Assembly: GCA_011191975.1 (NCBI GenBank)
Contig: DUFA01000122.1
Location: 1-38,229, forward strand
From: Dehalococcoidia bacterium
Lineage (GTDB): Bacteria > Chloroflexota > Dehalococcoidia > Dehalococcoidales > UBA2162
DNA length: 38,229 nucleotides
Direction: 5' to 3'
Below, piece after piece: positions 30,551 to 38,229 of this stretch (position 1 is its first letter; each line of letters starts with the position of its first letter). The position numbers and the translations under genes were made by a program. Under the pieces are notes generated by a model, which had not been told where the DNA came from, made no database searches, and saw only the letters and a program-made list of their open reading frames with translations.

Positions 30551-31174
30551 ATGAGTGAACAGTTGACGAATGCAGTTGCGGAGTTGAAAGAAGATGAAGC
30601 TATCCAGATGGTAAAAGACATGATAGCGAAAGGCGAAGATGCCAACATGATTTTCGACTCTGCTCGGAAAGGCATGGAGGTAGTTGGGAAAAGGTTCGCC
30701 GACGGCGAATATTTCCTTCCGGAGCTTATATATTCTGGTGAAATCTTCAAAGCCATTTCCGAAATCGTCAAACCCGTGATGACGGCTGAAGCAGGGGGAA
30801 AAAAGATCGGTAAAGTTATCGTCGGTACGGTAGCAGGTGATATTCATGATATTGGCAAGGATATTGTAGTTTTCATGCTGGATATCAGCGGATTCGAGGT
30901 ATACGACCTTGGCGTCGACGTACCGGTGCAGACTTTCGTTGATAAAATCAAGGAAACAGGAGCTCCTATCGTAGCTTTGAGTGGATTCCTGACCCTGGCT
31001 TTTGATGCCATGAAAGACACCTGCGATGCCATCGTGGCAGCAGGTCTTCGCGACAAGGTTAAGATTATGATCGGCGGCGGCCAGATCGATGAAGAGATCA
31101 AGAAATATGCCGGCGCTGATGCATACGGCAGAGATGCTATGACGGCTGTTGCCCTGGCCAAGGATTGGATATAG
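30551..31174 (+). CDS. corrinoid (B12-binding) methyltransferase subunit, MtbC/MtaC-like
   Basis: 207-residue corrinoid protein. The N-terminal four-helix cap (about 1-85) has NAVAELKEDEAIQMVKDMIA and KGMEVVGKRFADGEYFLPEL, the typical cap motif. The C-terminal Rossmann-like B12 domain has D97-I-H99-D-I-G102 (the DxHxxG base-off lower ligand His99), the SxL segment ALSGFLTL and the GG segment MIGGGQIDEE. It carries the methyl group between a substrate methyltransferase and an acceptor methyltransferase through Co(I)/methyl-Co(III). It is the only corrinoid protein in the window and is surrounded by four URO-D paralogues and an activase. AAGGAGG lies 11 bases before the ATG; a second AAGG is nearer. 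Confidence 0.93.
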   Translation: MSEQLTNAVAELKEDEAIQMVKDMIAKGEDANMIFDSARKGMEVVGKRFADGEYFLPELIYSGEIFKAISEIVKPVMTAEAGGKKIGKVIVGTVAGDIHDIGKDIVVFMLDISGFEVYDLGVDVPVQTFVDKIKETGAPIVALSGFLTLAFDAMKDTCDAIVAAGLRDKVKIMIGGGQIDEEIKKYAGADAYGRDAMTAVALAKDWI

Positions 31175-31656
31175 GGTAAACAGCGGATAATCCGGAGAGG
31201 CTCTCATGTAGCAGGAGGTATTAACCTCTATACCGAAAAAGTTTTTCCGGATATGTCTTTCTGTTGGATCCAGTCTGTCGGTTAGTTAAAAGAGATACTA
31301 TGACGGCGGATGAGCGCGGCTTGTTTCGAAATGAAATTCCGGACTGCACATCCGTCGTTGTTCGTATGGTACCAAAGCAAATCAATATTTATTTACTTCC
31401 ACTCCCGCACTTTACTTTCATATTATCGGTAGTTTCTTCGGCTGTTATCAGTCGGGATATGCTTTATAAGAGTGATAGCAGGGCTCCATCACCGAGCGTG
31501 GTCTTAATAAGTAAGAAAATTTAAATACTTTAGACAGCGGATGTTCTGCTGGAAAATGTAAAAGGATAAAAGTCCGTATAACTTACCGGCGGTAAAATAC
31601 GAACCAAGAGAAATAATGACCGGTAACCGGAAAAAAGAAAAGAATGGAGAATTACA
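31175..31656. other. 480-base non-coding region before methyltransferase 2
   Basis: No convincing gene is visible. It holds several possible hairpins: AGGAGGT-ATTA-ACCTCT near 31216, the A/T-rich CCGAAAAAGTTTTTCCGG near 31233, and GACGG...GGATG with CATCCGTC near 31302-31356. None is followed by a clear T-run. No B12 box or other riboswitch motif was recognised. An 86-codon frame at 31264-31524 has a TTG start without a ribosome site and is not supported. Confidence 0.4.
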
Positions 31657-32898
31657 ATGAGTAAATCCCCGGAAGAATTATATAAAGAACGAGAAACCCG
31701 TATCATGAATGCTGCTCATCTGGAAATACCGGACAGGATCCCGATATTAGTGGCTCTCACATATTTCCCGGCAGTATACACCGGAACACCCAAAAAAGCC
31801 GCATGGTACGATCACGATAAATGGTACGAAGCAACTATGAAAACTTTCCTCGATTATCAGCCGGACGGAATCTGGTCTATCCAGGGATTTTCGCCCGGTG
31901 CGGTCATGGAACTGCTTGAGCCTAAGTCACAGCGGTGGCCTGGCTGGGGTCTTGATGATGATAGTGAGCACCAGGCGATAGAGATTGCCGGTATGAACGG
32001 CGACGAATATGATCTTTATTTCAATGACAGGGGCGATTTCACATTCCGTACCATGTTCGGGCGTATGTTCAGAGCAGCTGAACCGTTCAATAAACTCCCA
32101 CCTCTTTCATCGCTGGGTTCTCCTTTTGCAGGCATGCAATTTGCCGAAGCTATGGCTGATCCTGAAGTAGCGGCTGCTATCGAGAAGTTTCAGAAAGCCG
32201 GTCGACTGTTAAAAGAAATGCGCCCAAAAATGAAGAATTTCTATGCAGAAGCTGAAAAACTTGGCTTTCCATGCCCTACCGGTCCCGGGGGAGGAGTTCC
32301 TTTCGATGGTATTTCTGACTATCTGCGTGGTATGCAGGGAGCAATGATCGATATGTACCGCGATCAAGACAACCTGATGCGGGTAATCGAAGAACGGTTA
32401 CAGAATACGCTTTCAATGCTGGATTCTATACCGAAGTTCACCAAACCGACACGCGGCTTCATGGCTCTCCACCGCGGTTCGGACGGCTTTATGTCGCTGA
32501 AACAATTCGAGAAGTTTTACTGGCCGAGTTTCAAGACGATCCTGCTTAAGATGATTGAAAAGGGTATTACCCCGTTCCCGTTTCTAGAAGGCACCTGGGA
32601 TCAGAGGCTTGAGTACTTCCTCGAGCTTCCAAAAGGTTCTATGGTGTGTCATTTCGCCTATACCGACATGAAAAAAGCCAAGGATGTTTTGAGGGGACAC
32701 ATGTGTATTATGGGCGATATCCCGTCTTCTCTTCTCAATGCCGGAACACCTCAGCAGGTTGAAGAGTATACCAGGGATCTCATGGCATACTGCGGCAAGA
32801 ATGGCGGACTTATTGTTTCCAACAATACCGTCAACCAGGGTAAACCGGAATGTATTCGTGCTATGATAGACACCGTAAAGAAATACGGCGATTACTAG
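31657..32898 (+). CDS. URO-D-family corrinoid methyltransferase, paralogue 2
   Basis: 413-residue URO-D-fold protein without the N-terminal extension of paralogues 1 and 4. It starts MSKSPEELYKERETRIMNAA, then EIPDRIPI. The core has WPGWGLDDD, LRGMQGAMIDMYRDQDNLM, ALHRGSDGFMSLKQFEKFYW and GITPFPFLEGTWDQRLEYF. The conserved His/Cys segment is CHFAYTD ... GHMCIMGDIP. It is closest to paralogue 3. GGAG lies seven bases before the ATG. It is inferred to transfer a methyl group to or from the corrinoid protein; the substrate is unknown. A hairpin at 32920-32960 separates it from paralogue 3. Confidence 0.85.
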   Translation: MSKSPEELYKERETRIMNAAHLEIPDRIPILVALTYFPAVYTGTPKKAAWYDHDKWYEATMKTFLDYQPDGIWSIQGFSPGAVMELLEPKSQRWPGWGLDDDSEHQAIEIAGMNGDEYDLYFNDRGDFTFRTMFGRMFRAAEPFNKLPPLSSLGSPFAGMQFAEAMADPEVAAAIEKFQKAGRLLKEMRPKMKNFYAEAEKLGFPCPTGPGGGVPFDGISDYLRGMQGAMIDMYRDQDNLMRVIEERLQNTLSMLDSIPKFTKPTRGFMALHRGSDGFMSLKQFEKFYWPSFKTILLKMIEKGITPFPFLEGTWDQRLEYFLELPKGSMVCHFAYTDMKKAKDVLRGHMCIMGDIPSSLLNAGTPQQVEEYTRDLMAYCGKNGGLIVSNNTVNQGKPECIRAMIDTVKKYGDY

Positions 32899-32919
32899 CA
32901 GAAGTGAAAACGAATGACT

Positions 32920-32960
32920 CCTGTGTCTTTTTGCTGTCTTCTCAGACAAGAAGACACAGG
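32920..32960 (+). other. intercistronic hairpin between methyltransferases 2 and 3
   Basis: CCTGTGTCTT and AAGACACAGG (32920-32929 and 32951-32960) form a perfect ten-base stem with a 21-base loop. It is not followed by T residues, so it looks like a processing or mRNA-stability element rather than a terminator. Confidence 0.45.
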
Positions 32961-33029
32961 GCACGCAGAATTACAATATATTGAAATTGACCGAGGAGCA
33001 GGAACAATTCAGTCCCTGGGGGAGGGGAA

Positions 33030-34277
33030 ATGGGGAAGCCTCCGAAGGAATTATACGAGGAGAGAAACGAGAGGATTAGCGATGCCATCGAGCTACGTGT
33101 ACCTGACAGGATTCCGCTTAATCTATCGTTCGGTTATTTCCCGGCCAAGTATACCGTTATAAGTTATCGAGATGCCTGGTATGATAGTGATAAGTGGCTT
33201 GAGGCTACCAAAAAAACCATCCTTGATTTTGCTCCTGACGGTCTTTACTATATCCAGCCGTTTGTTCCTGGTGTTGCATTAGAGCAACTGGACTTGCATC
33301 AACTTAAATGGCCCGGTCATGGGTTACCCGATAACATAGGTCACCAGGCAATAGAGGGCGAATGGATGAAAGCCGATGAATACGATGTCGTTCTCGACAA
33401 TATATCCGACTATATGCTGAAGGTGTTCTTTCCGAGGATTAGCGGAGCTTTGGAACCGTTAAAAATGATTCCTCCTATCTCTTCACTCAGGTTCAATTAT
33501 AACGGTCTTCTCTCTCTCGCCGAGGTATTTGCCAGACCTGAAGTTGCCGAAGCAATCAGCAAACTGCAAAAGGCCGGTAGAGAATATGGAAAAATTCGTG
33601 TCAAGTTGCTGACATTTCAACAGGAAATCGAGAGACTTGGATTTCCGGTAACAGGTACCGGTGGTGGAGGATCTCCTTTTGATGCCGTGTCGGATTACCT
33701 TCGGGGCATGCATGGAACAATGACCGATATGTATCGTCAGCCGGAAAAACTTTTAAAGCTCATAGAATACCAGTTCAGAAAGACAATGGATCGAATCGAG
33801 GTGAGGACTTCAGGCAGTGTAAACCGCAGAATATTCATTGCGTTGCACCGAGGTTCGGATGAATTCATGTCCTTACCTCATTTTGAAAAGTTCTATTGGC
33901 CGACCTTGAAAAAGGTGATCATGTCTCTTGTAAACAACGGACTTGTTCCTTGTCCATATTTTGAAGGTGTCTGGGACAGGAGACTCGAATATCTGCTGGA
34001 ACTCCCCAGGGGTAAAGTCCTCTGCCATTTTGCCCGGACAAATCTGAAGCGAGCCAAGGATGTTCTCGGGGGGCATTTGTGTATCATGGGTGATATACCG
34101 GCATCGATTCTTCAGGTAGGCACTGTCCAGAATGTAAAGGACTACTGTAAAAAGCTTATCGACGAATGTGGTAAAGACGGTGGATTTATTCTATCAAATA
34201 TGCCGATGGATTATGCCAGACCTGAAAACGTAAAAGCTATGGTTGATTTTACAAAGGAATACGGCGTATACAGATAA
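33030..34277 (+). CDS. URO-D-family corrinoid methyltransferase, paralogue 3
   Basis: 415-residue URO-D-fold protein, most similar to paralogue 2. The N-terminus is GKPPKELYEERNERISDAI with RVPDRIPL. Core segments are WPGHGLPDN, LRGMHGTMTDMYRQPEKLL, ALHRGSDEFMSLPHFEKFYW, and CPYFEGVWDRRLEYLLELPR. The His/Cys segment is CHFARTN ... GHLCIMGDIP, and the C-terminus AMVDFTKEYGVYR resembles that of paralogue 1. GGAGGGGAA lies directly before the ATG. It is probably co-transcribed with the activase gene 72 bases downstream. Substrate unknown. Confidence 0.85.
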   Translation: MGKPPKELYEERNERISDAIELRVPDRIPLNLSFGYFPAKYTVISYRDAWYDSDKWLEATKKTILDFAPDGLYYIQPFVPGVALEQLDLHQLKWPGHGLPDNIGHQAIEGEWMKADEYDVVLDNISDYMLKVFFPRISGALEPLKMIPPISSLRFNYNGLLSLAEVFARPEVAEAISKLQKAGREYGKIRVKLLTFQQEIERLGFPVTGTGGGGSPFDAVSDYLRGMHGTMTDMYRQPEKLLKLIEYQFRKTMDRIEVRTSGSVNRRIFIALHRGSDEFMSLPHFEKFYWPTLKKVIMSLVNNGLVPCPYFEGVWDRRLEYLLELPRGKVLCHFARTNLKRAKDVLGGHLCIMGDIPASILQVGTVQNVKDYCKKLIDECGKDGGFILSNMPMDYARPENVKAMVDFTKEYGVYR

Positions 34278-34349
34278 TAACCCATAACTTATTTCATGAT
34301 TAAGATTGGCTAATCAATCGTAAATTCTCATGGAAGGCGGCTGCTGATA

Positions 34350-36203
34350 ATGAGTACACACACCATAGTATTTGAACCTATTGGCAGGAAAGGTGAATGC
34401 AGTGAAGAAGAATCATTGCTTGACTGCGCGCGTAACCTGGGAATCGGCATAAGCAGTATATGCGGGGGAAGGGGTACCTGTGGAACGTGCCGCGTCCAGC
34501 TTACAGAAGGAACGCTCTCTAAACCTACCGATCCCGAGATAGCCAAGCTCTCGAAGAAAGAACTCAATGACGGCTGGCGACTAGCCTGCCAGGCTTCACC
34601 CAAGTCCGACTGCCAGATAATCATTCCGCCGGAAGGACTCAGTTCTTCGGAGCGAATATATCTTGATGGAATGGAAACGCCGGTAGCGCTAGAACCGCCG
34701 GTGAAATCTTATAATGTAAAAATGACCGCACCTACCCTTACAGACCAGGAAGCGGACGCCGAGCGTGTCTTGTCAGCACTTAAAGCACAACACAATGTAA
34801 CCTGCAATCGAGTTGAAAACGCTGTTCTTCGTTCTATTTCACCAAACCTGAGAAAGCTGAAATGGGAATGTCAGGTAGCTGTTCGTGGTGATGAGGTGGT
34901 AGCTATCATGTCACCAGACAACCCATTACTCGGTATGGCGGTTGACCTCGGGACTACCACGGTAGCCGGATACCTGGTAGATATGACCACGGGAAAAACG
35001 CTCGCTTCAAAGGGTGTTATGAATCCCCAGATAGGCTATGGCGAGGATGTGATAAGCCGAATTGATTTCGCCGTCAGGAAATCCACTGATGCAAAGAAAC
35101 TTCAGAAACTGGTGGTAAACAGGTTAAATGACCTGGCAAAAGAACTTTGTTCAGAAGTAAAGGCGGATACGAAATCAGTAGTTGAAGTGGTCATTGTCGG
35201 AAATACCGCGATGCATCACCTCCTGCTGAATCTGCCTGTCAGACAACTGGTGCTTACTCCCTTTACAGCCGCAGTCAGTATGGCTGTGGATGTAAAAGCG
35301 TATGAACTGGGGATGAAAATAGCTACCGGAGCATATATTCATTTCCCTCCGGTAGTTACCGGTTTCGTCGGAGCCGACCACGTTGCTATGCTTCAGGCAA
35401 TCGATAATCGTGACGATGGCAAGGTTATAGTCGCTCTTGATATCGGTACCAATACCGAGATATCTCTGATAAAGGGTGACAAAATCACTTCTACGTCGTG
35501 CGCTTCCGGTCCTGCTTTCGAAGGCGGACATATCAAGCAGGGGATGAGGGCAGCGAAGGGAGCAATCGAACGCGTCAGGATAGAAGACAAGAGAGTGATT
35601 TACCAGACTATAGGCGAAGCCCCTCCAATAGGGATATGTGGTTCGGGAGTACTCGACGCACTGGCGGAGATGTACCTTGCAGGAGTAATAGATGAAAGCG
35701 GGCGTTTCGCTAGGGAATATCCGGGTATCCGTCGAGAAGACGGTAAAACGGAATTTGTGCTTGCAGAGAGAATAGATGCTGACGGTGAAAAGACAGCTAT
35801 CGTAATGAACCAGAAAGATGTCCGTGAACTCCAGCTGGCAAAAGCAGCGATCCGTTCTGGCATCCAGTTACTGCTTGAAAGGAACAATTTTACCGATGAG
35901 GACATAGATATGGTGATTGTTGCCGGAGCGTTCGGTACTTATATCGACCTGGCAAGCTCCATGAGCGTTGGGCTTCTTCCTTCATTGCCGGTTGAACGAT
36001 TCAAGCAGGTAGGAAATGCCGCCGGTATCGGCGCAAAGATGAATCTAATCTCACTTTCCAGTAGGAAAGAAGCTCGGGACATCGTTTCACGGGCAACGTA
36101 TATCGAACTTGCCGGTACCATGGAGTTTAAACGGGCTTTTGTCGAGACCAGTTTCCTGGGACGGTACAGGCTAAACGAAGGAAAAAGAGAGGCAATTGAT
36201 TAA
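34350..36203 (+). CDS. RACE-type corrinoid reductive activase ([2Fe-2S] + ASKHA domain)
   Basis: 617-residue ATP-dependent activator of corrinoid proteins. The N-terminal plant-type [2Fe-2S] ferredoxin domain has Cys38, Cys44, Cys47 (C-GGRGT-C-GT-C) and Cys80. A linker domain (about 90-190) follows, then a C-terminal ASKHA (actin-like ATPase) region with MAVDLGTTTVAGYLVDM, VVIVGNTAMHH, VALDIGTNTEISLI and ICGSGVLDALAEMY. Such proteins (RACo/RamA-related) reduce inactive Co(II) to Co(I). The gene ends in TAATG, overlapping the next methyltransferase by one base, so the two are translationally coupled. The 2Fe-2S form distinguishes it from the 4Fe-4S RamA. It supports the assignment of the whole cluster as corrinoid-dependent. 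Confidence 0.93.
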   Translation: MSTHTIVFEPIGRKGECSEEESLLDCARNLGIGISSICGGRGTCGTCRVQLTEGTLSKPTDPEIAKLSKKELNDGWRLACQASPKSDCQIIIPPEGLSSSERIYLDGMETPVALEPPVKSYNVKMTAPTLTDQEADAERVLSALKAQHNVTCNRVENAVLRSISPNLRKLKWECQVAVRGDEVVAIMSPDNPLLGMAVDLGTTTVAGYLVDMTTGKTLASKGVMNPQIGYGEDVISRIDFAVRKSTDAKKLQKLVVNRLNDLAKELCSEVKADTKSVVEVVIVGNTAMHHLLLNLPVRQLVLTPFTAAVSMAVDVKAYELGMKIATGAYIHFPPVVTGFVGADHVAMLQAIDNRDDGKVIVALDIGTNTEISLIKGDKITSTSCASGPAFEGGHIKQGMRAAKGAIERVRIEDKRVIYQTIGEAPPIGICGSGVLDALAEMYLAGVIDESGRFAREYPGIRREDGKTEFVLAERIDADGEKTAIVMNQKDVRELQLAKAAIRSGIQLLLERNNFTDEDIDMVIVAGAFGTYIDLASSMSVGLLPSLPVERFKQVGNAAGIGAKMNLISLSSRKEARDIVSRATYIELAGTMEFKRAFVETSFLGRYRLNEGKREAID

Positions 36204-37528
36204 TGGATAAGAAATGGGAAGAAATGACTCCCGAAGAAAAGAGAGAAGTCAGGTTTCGACGGTGGCTGGATGCAGAAAGTATTCAATTCGTTAGCTCCGA
36301 GGCTAAAAAGAGATATCAGGAAAGAGTGACCAGGATAATCAAAGCAATCAAGATGGAGGAACCGGACAGAATTCCTCTCAACCTGGCTCCCGGCGCGTTT
36401 CCTGCCATATACAGGGGTGGAACTTTAAAGGAACACATGTACGACTTTCAAAAGATGAAGGATGATTTCATCAGTTTCCACCAGGAGTACGATATGGACT
36501 TCGCCATGGCACCGCTTGCCTGGCCCGGCAAGTTGTTTGACATACTTGATTTTAAGCTTATGAAGTGGCCGGGACACGGTGTTCCGGAGGACGGGACTTT
36601 TTTTCAATATGTAGAGGATGCCTACATGAAGGAAGAAGAGTATGACGAATTGATCAACAATACCTATGACTTTTACACGCGGAAGATGCTTCCGCGTATT
36701 ACCGGAACGCTGGAACCTCTCCAGTACCTTGGAGCATTTAATCCGGCGTTCTTCGTTCCGGTAGGTTTCGTCGCTCCTTTTGCCAGACCGGATGTTCAGA
36801 ACGCCTTCCAGCAGCTGGTAAAGGCTTCGGAAGTGTTTATGGAATGGGATATGACAATCGGAGAGACGGTGCAGCAAATACACTCGATGGGATTTCCAAC
36901 TTGGGGAAGCAGTCTTACCATCACCGCCTATGACATGATAGGGGATTTTCTCAGGGGTACCCGGGGGATCATGCTCGATATGTATCGCTGTCCGGACAAG
37001 CTTCTGGAAGCAATCGATAAATTCACTCTTCAGACTATCGAGCTTGGCTTGCGCAATGTTGAGACGGACCTCTGCCCGGTAATTTTCATCCCGCTTCATA
37101 AGGGGTCGGATACCTGGATGTCCAACGAGCAGTTCAAAAAGTTCTACTGGCCATGCCTGAAAACATTGATGGTTGCCCTTTACAAGGAAGGACTGGTTCC
37201 TTTCCCGCTTGCCGAGTCGACGTATAACAAGAGGCTTGAAATCATCGCCGATGTACCGCATGGTTCGACGATGTGGTGGTTCGAAGATATCGATATCAAA
37301 CGGGCAAAGGAGATAGTGGGAAAGAATACGAGTATTGCCGGCGGTATTACTGCGTCTCTACTCAGCGCCGGTTCGAAACAGGAAGTAGAAGACTGTGTCA
37401 AGCAACTTGTCGAGGACTGCGGTAAAGACGGTGGATACATGATGAGCGTTACTGCTTCCATAGAGCAGGCAGTTCCTGAAAATCTCCATACTCTGATGGA
37501 AGCCGTCAAAGAATACGGGACCTATTAG
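36203..37528 (+). CDS. URO-D-family corrinoid methyltransferase, paralogue 4 (His/Cys segment altered)
   Basis: 441-residue URO-D-fold protein with an N-terminal extension like paralogue 1 (KWEEMTPEEKREVRFRRWLD). It shares the MKWPGHGVPED, LRGTRGIMLDMYRCPDKLL, IPLHKGSDTWMSNEQFKKFY segments. In the conserved His/Cys segment it reads MWWFEDIDIKRAKEIVGKNT then SIAGGIT, so the His of the other three is Trp and the Cys is Ser. It may therefore not bind the metal or methyl acceptor in the same way, and may be a partner or scaffold rather than an enzyme. Its ATG overlaps the activase stop (TAATG). Last gene of the cluster; a palindromic repeat follows. Confidence 0.85.
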   Translation: MDKKWEEMTPEEKREVRFRRWLDAESIQFVSSEAKKRYQERVTRIIKAIKMEEPDRIPLNLAPGAFPAIYRGGTLKEHMYDFQKMKDDFISFHQEYDMDFAMAPLAWPGKLFDILDFKLMKWPGHGVPEDGTFFQYVEDAYMKEEEYDELINNTYDFYTRKMLPRITGTLEPLQYLGAFNPAFFVPVGFVAPFARPDVQNAFQQLVKASEVFMEWDMTIGETVQQIHSMGFPTWGSSLTITAYDMIGDFLRGTRGIMLDMYRCPDKLLEAIDKFTLQTIELGLRNVETDLCPVIFIPLHKGSDTWMSNEQFKKFYWPCLKTLMVALYKEGLVPFPLAESTYNKRLEIIADVPHGSTMWWFEDIDIKRAKEIVGKNTSIAGGITASLLSAGSKQEVEDCVKQLVEDCGKDGGYMMSVTASIEQAVPENLHTLMEAVKEYGTY

Positions 37529-37548
37529 ATAAGAAGCCTCTGAAAAAG

Positions 37549-37645
37549 TCCCCTCTCCCCATCGCAGGAGAGGAGCAGGGTGAGGGAGCTACACGCATAT
37601 CGTTACTTTTCACCCTCACCTAACCTCTCCCGTCAAGGGAGAGGA
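37549..37645. repeat. CCCTCTCC palindromic repeat after the methyltransferase cluster
   Basis: CCCCTCTCCCCATCGCAGGA, GAGGAGCAGGGTGAGGG and CACCCTCACCTAACCTCTCC, CGTCAAGGGAGAGG form nested inverted repeats around a 25-base AT-rich centre. The outer halves pair (AGGGTGAGGG with CACCCTCACC). It is related to 15961-16003. It may also act as a transcription terminator between two converging genes. Confidence 0.6.
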
Positions 37646-37660
37646 ACGTCCTGATCGATA

Positions 37661-38229
37661 TTAGGCCTTTAAAATATCCTTACGTCTTAGAGCCCTCTCC
37701 AGCGACGGTTGCATCTTCATCTCACGAAATTCTTTGATGGCGAAGTCAAGGTGTTCAAGAGCTTCGGGTTTTTCATCTGGATAGTGGTCGAGTAACACCT
37801 CACCTAGTCCTAATCGTGATAATGCCAATTCGGGACGGAATCTCATGTCAGTGCAGACAGTGATTGCTTCTTCGAAGTGTTCTTTAGCTTCGTCATATCT
37901 TTCGAGAAGAGCGGCTGCCCCTCCAAGGTGACGGGGGATACATGTCAACCACCACATCCCTGTCGTAGACACAGTCGTTGACTTGAGACGTTCAAACAAG
38001 GTTTCAGCTATTTCTTTATGCTTCAACAATACAGAGGCTTCTAGAATGCAAACTGAAGGAAATGTATTAATTTCATCCTGTTCACTACCAGCTACCGGAT
38101 AGATAGTCATACTCTGCTCTAATAACTCGACCGCCTCTTTTTCGCGCCCCATATATGCCGAACAAACTGCAAGAGTCCATTGAACAGGGGCATACGAGTT
38201 GGCGAGTTGAAGTGCCTCATCGACCATAC
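37661..38229 (-). CDS. TPR-repeat protein, C-terminal part (partial)
   Basis: The C-terminal 188 or more residues of a helical TPR protein; the frame runs off the right edge, so the start is not in the window. Repeats of helix pairs are visible (ALQLANSYAPVQWTLAVCSA, KEAVELLEQSMTIYP, AAALLERYDEAKEHFEEAIT). The C-terminus LGEVLLDHYPDEKPEALEHL then DFAIKEFREMKMQPSLERAL is typical of the TPR tails of large adenylate-cyclase-like or LuxR/ATPase-type regulators. It is therefore probably the end of such a signalling protein. An ATG at 38227 is at the very edge and may be internal. Confidence 0.75.
   Translation of the reverse strand, partial: MVDEALQLANSYAPVQWTLAVCSAYMGREKEAVELLEQSMTIYPVAGSEQDEINTFPSVCILEASVLLKHKEIAETLFERLKSTTVSTTGMWWLTCIPRHLGGAAALLERYDEAKEHFEEAITVCTDMRFRPELALSRLGLGEVLLDHYPDEKPEALEHLDFAIKEFREMKMQPSLERALRRKDILKA

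Noticed and set aside
31264-31524. 86-codon plus-strand frame in the cluster gap
   Set aside because: TTG start, no ribosome site, no recognisable motif, and low-quality composition.
31175-31656. Cobalamin riboswitch before methyltransferase 2
   Set aside because: No B12 box or core pattern was recognised in the gap.
1-38229. CRISPR array, tRNA or rRNA genes
   Set aside because: No regular short repeats with spacers, no cloverleaf or rRNA-like stretch was seen.

Overview
The window looks like a chromosomal segment of an anaerobic bacterium. Corrinoid-dependent methyl transfer, many [4Fe-4S] proteins, folate C1 enzymes, squalene-cyclase-like toroid proteins and GC-rich palindromic repeats fit best with an uncultured Chloroflexota/Dehalococcoidia-type organism. 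This assignment is inference; there is no rRNA or other marker gene. Strong Shine-Dalgarno sites, sigma70-like promoters with 17-bp spacers and frequent TAG stops are visible. No tRNA, rRNA, CRISPR array, phage or large transposon was seen.

Layout: (1) 1-1114, the end of a CoA-transferase operon (alpha partial, beta). (2) 1164-5929, a mixed accessory stretch: small membrane protein, DUF3795 protein with an overlapping small ORF, a NUDIX protein with an altered catalytic box, a winged-helix/ferredoxin protein, tail-to-tail HicB/HicA, and a second winged-helix/ferredoxin gene broken by two in-frame UAG codons. (3) 5979-11035, minus-strand genes: iron alcohol dehydrogenase, PNPOx-like protein, HAD hydrolase, GNAT, QueG-like iron-sulfur protein, radical SAM protein. 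(4) 11052-19052, a long minus-strand run: S51 peptidase, intact NUDIX, FolD, FchA-type cyclohydrolase, three tandem toroid proteins, hotdog thioesterase, GlcD-like oxidase. (5) 19079-22595, a GNAT-GNAT-ABC-F operon behind a consensus promoter and a roughly 220-nt leader that carries a small upstream ORF and mutually exclusive hairpins. (6) 22636-25271, small membrane protein, SDR, DUF5679 zinc ribbon, META lipoprotein and the second copy of a MITE-like repeat. (7) 25262-28987, a two-component system and a secreted protein made of three tandem repeats. (8) 29002-37528, a corrinoid methyltransferase cluster: four URO-D-family methyltransferases, one corrinoid protein and one RACE-type reductive activase. 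(9) 37661-end, a partial TPR protein.

How they work together: in region 8 the URO-D-fold proteins would move methyl groups from unknown substrates to, or from, the cobamide of the single corrinoid protein, and the ASKHA/[2Fe-2S] activase would re-reduce it when it oxidises. FolD and FchA in region 4 could carry the resulting C1 unit at the methenyl/methylene-tetrahydrofolate level, with the two FolD activities apparently divided between the two proteins. Region 5 has the layout of an inducible ribosome-protection or antibiotic-response operon.

The observations most worth a second look are the attenuator-like leader of the GNAT/ABC-F operon, the four-paralogue methyltransferase cluster, the UAG-interrupted ferredoxin gene, the FolD catalytic-lysine loss next to FchA, and the MITE copies that supply the last codons of their neighbouring genes.
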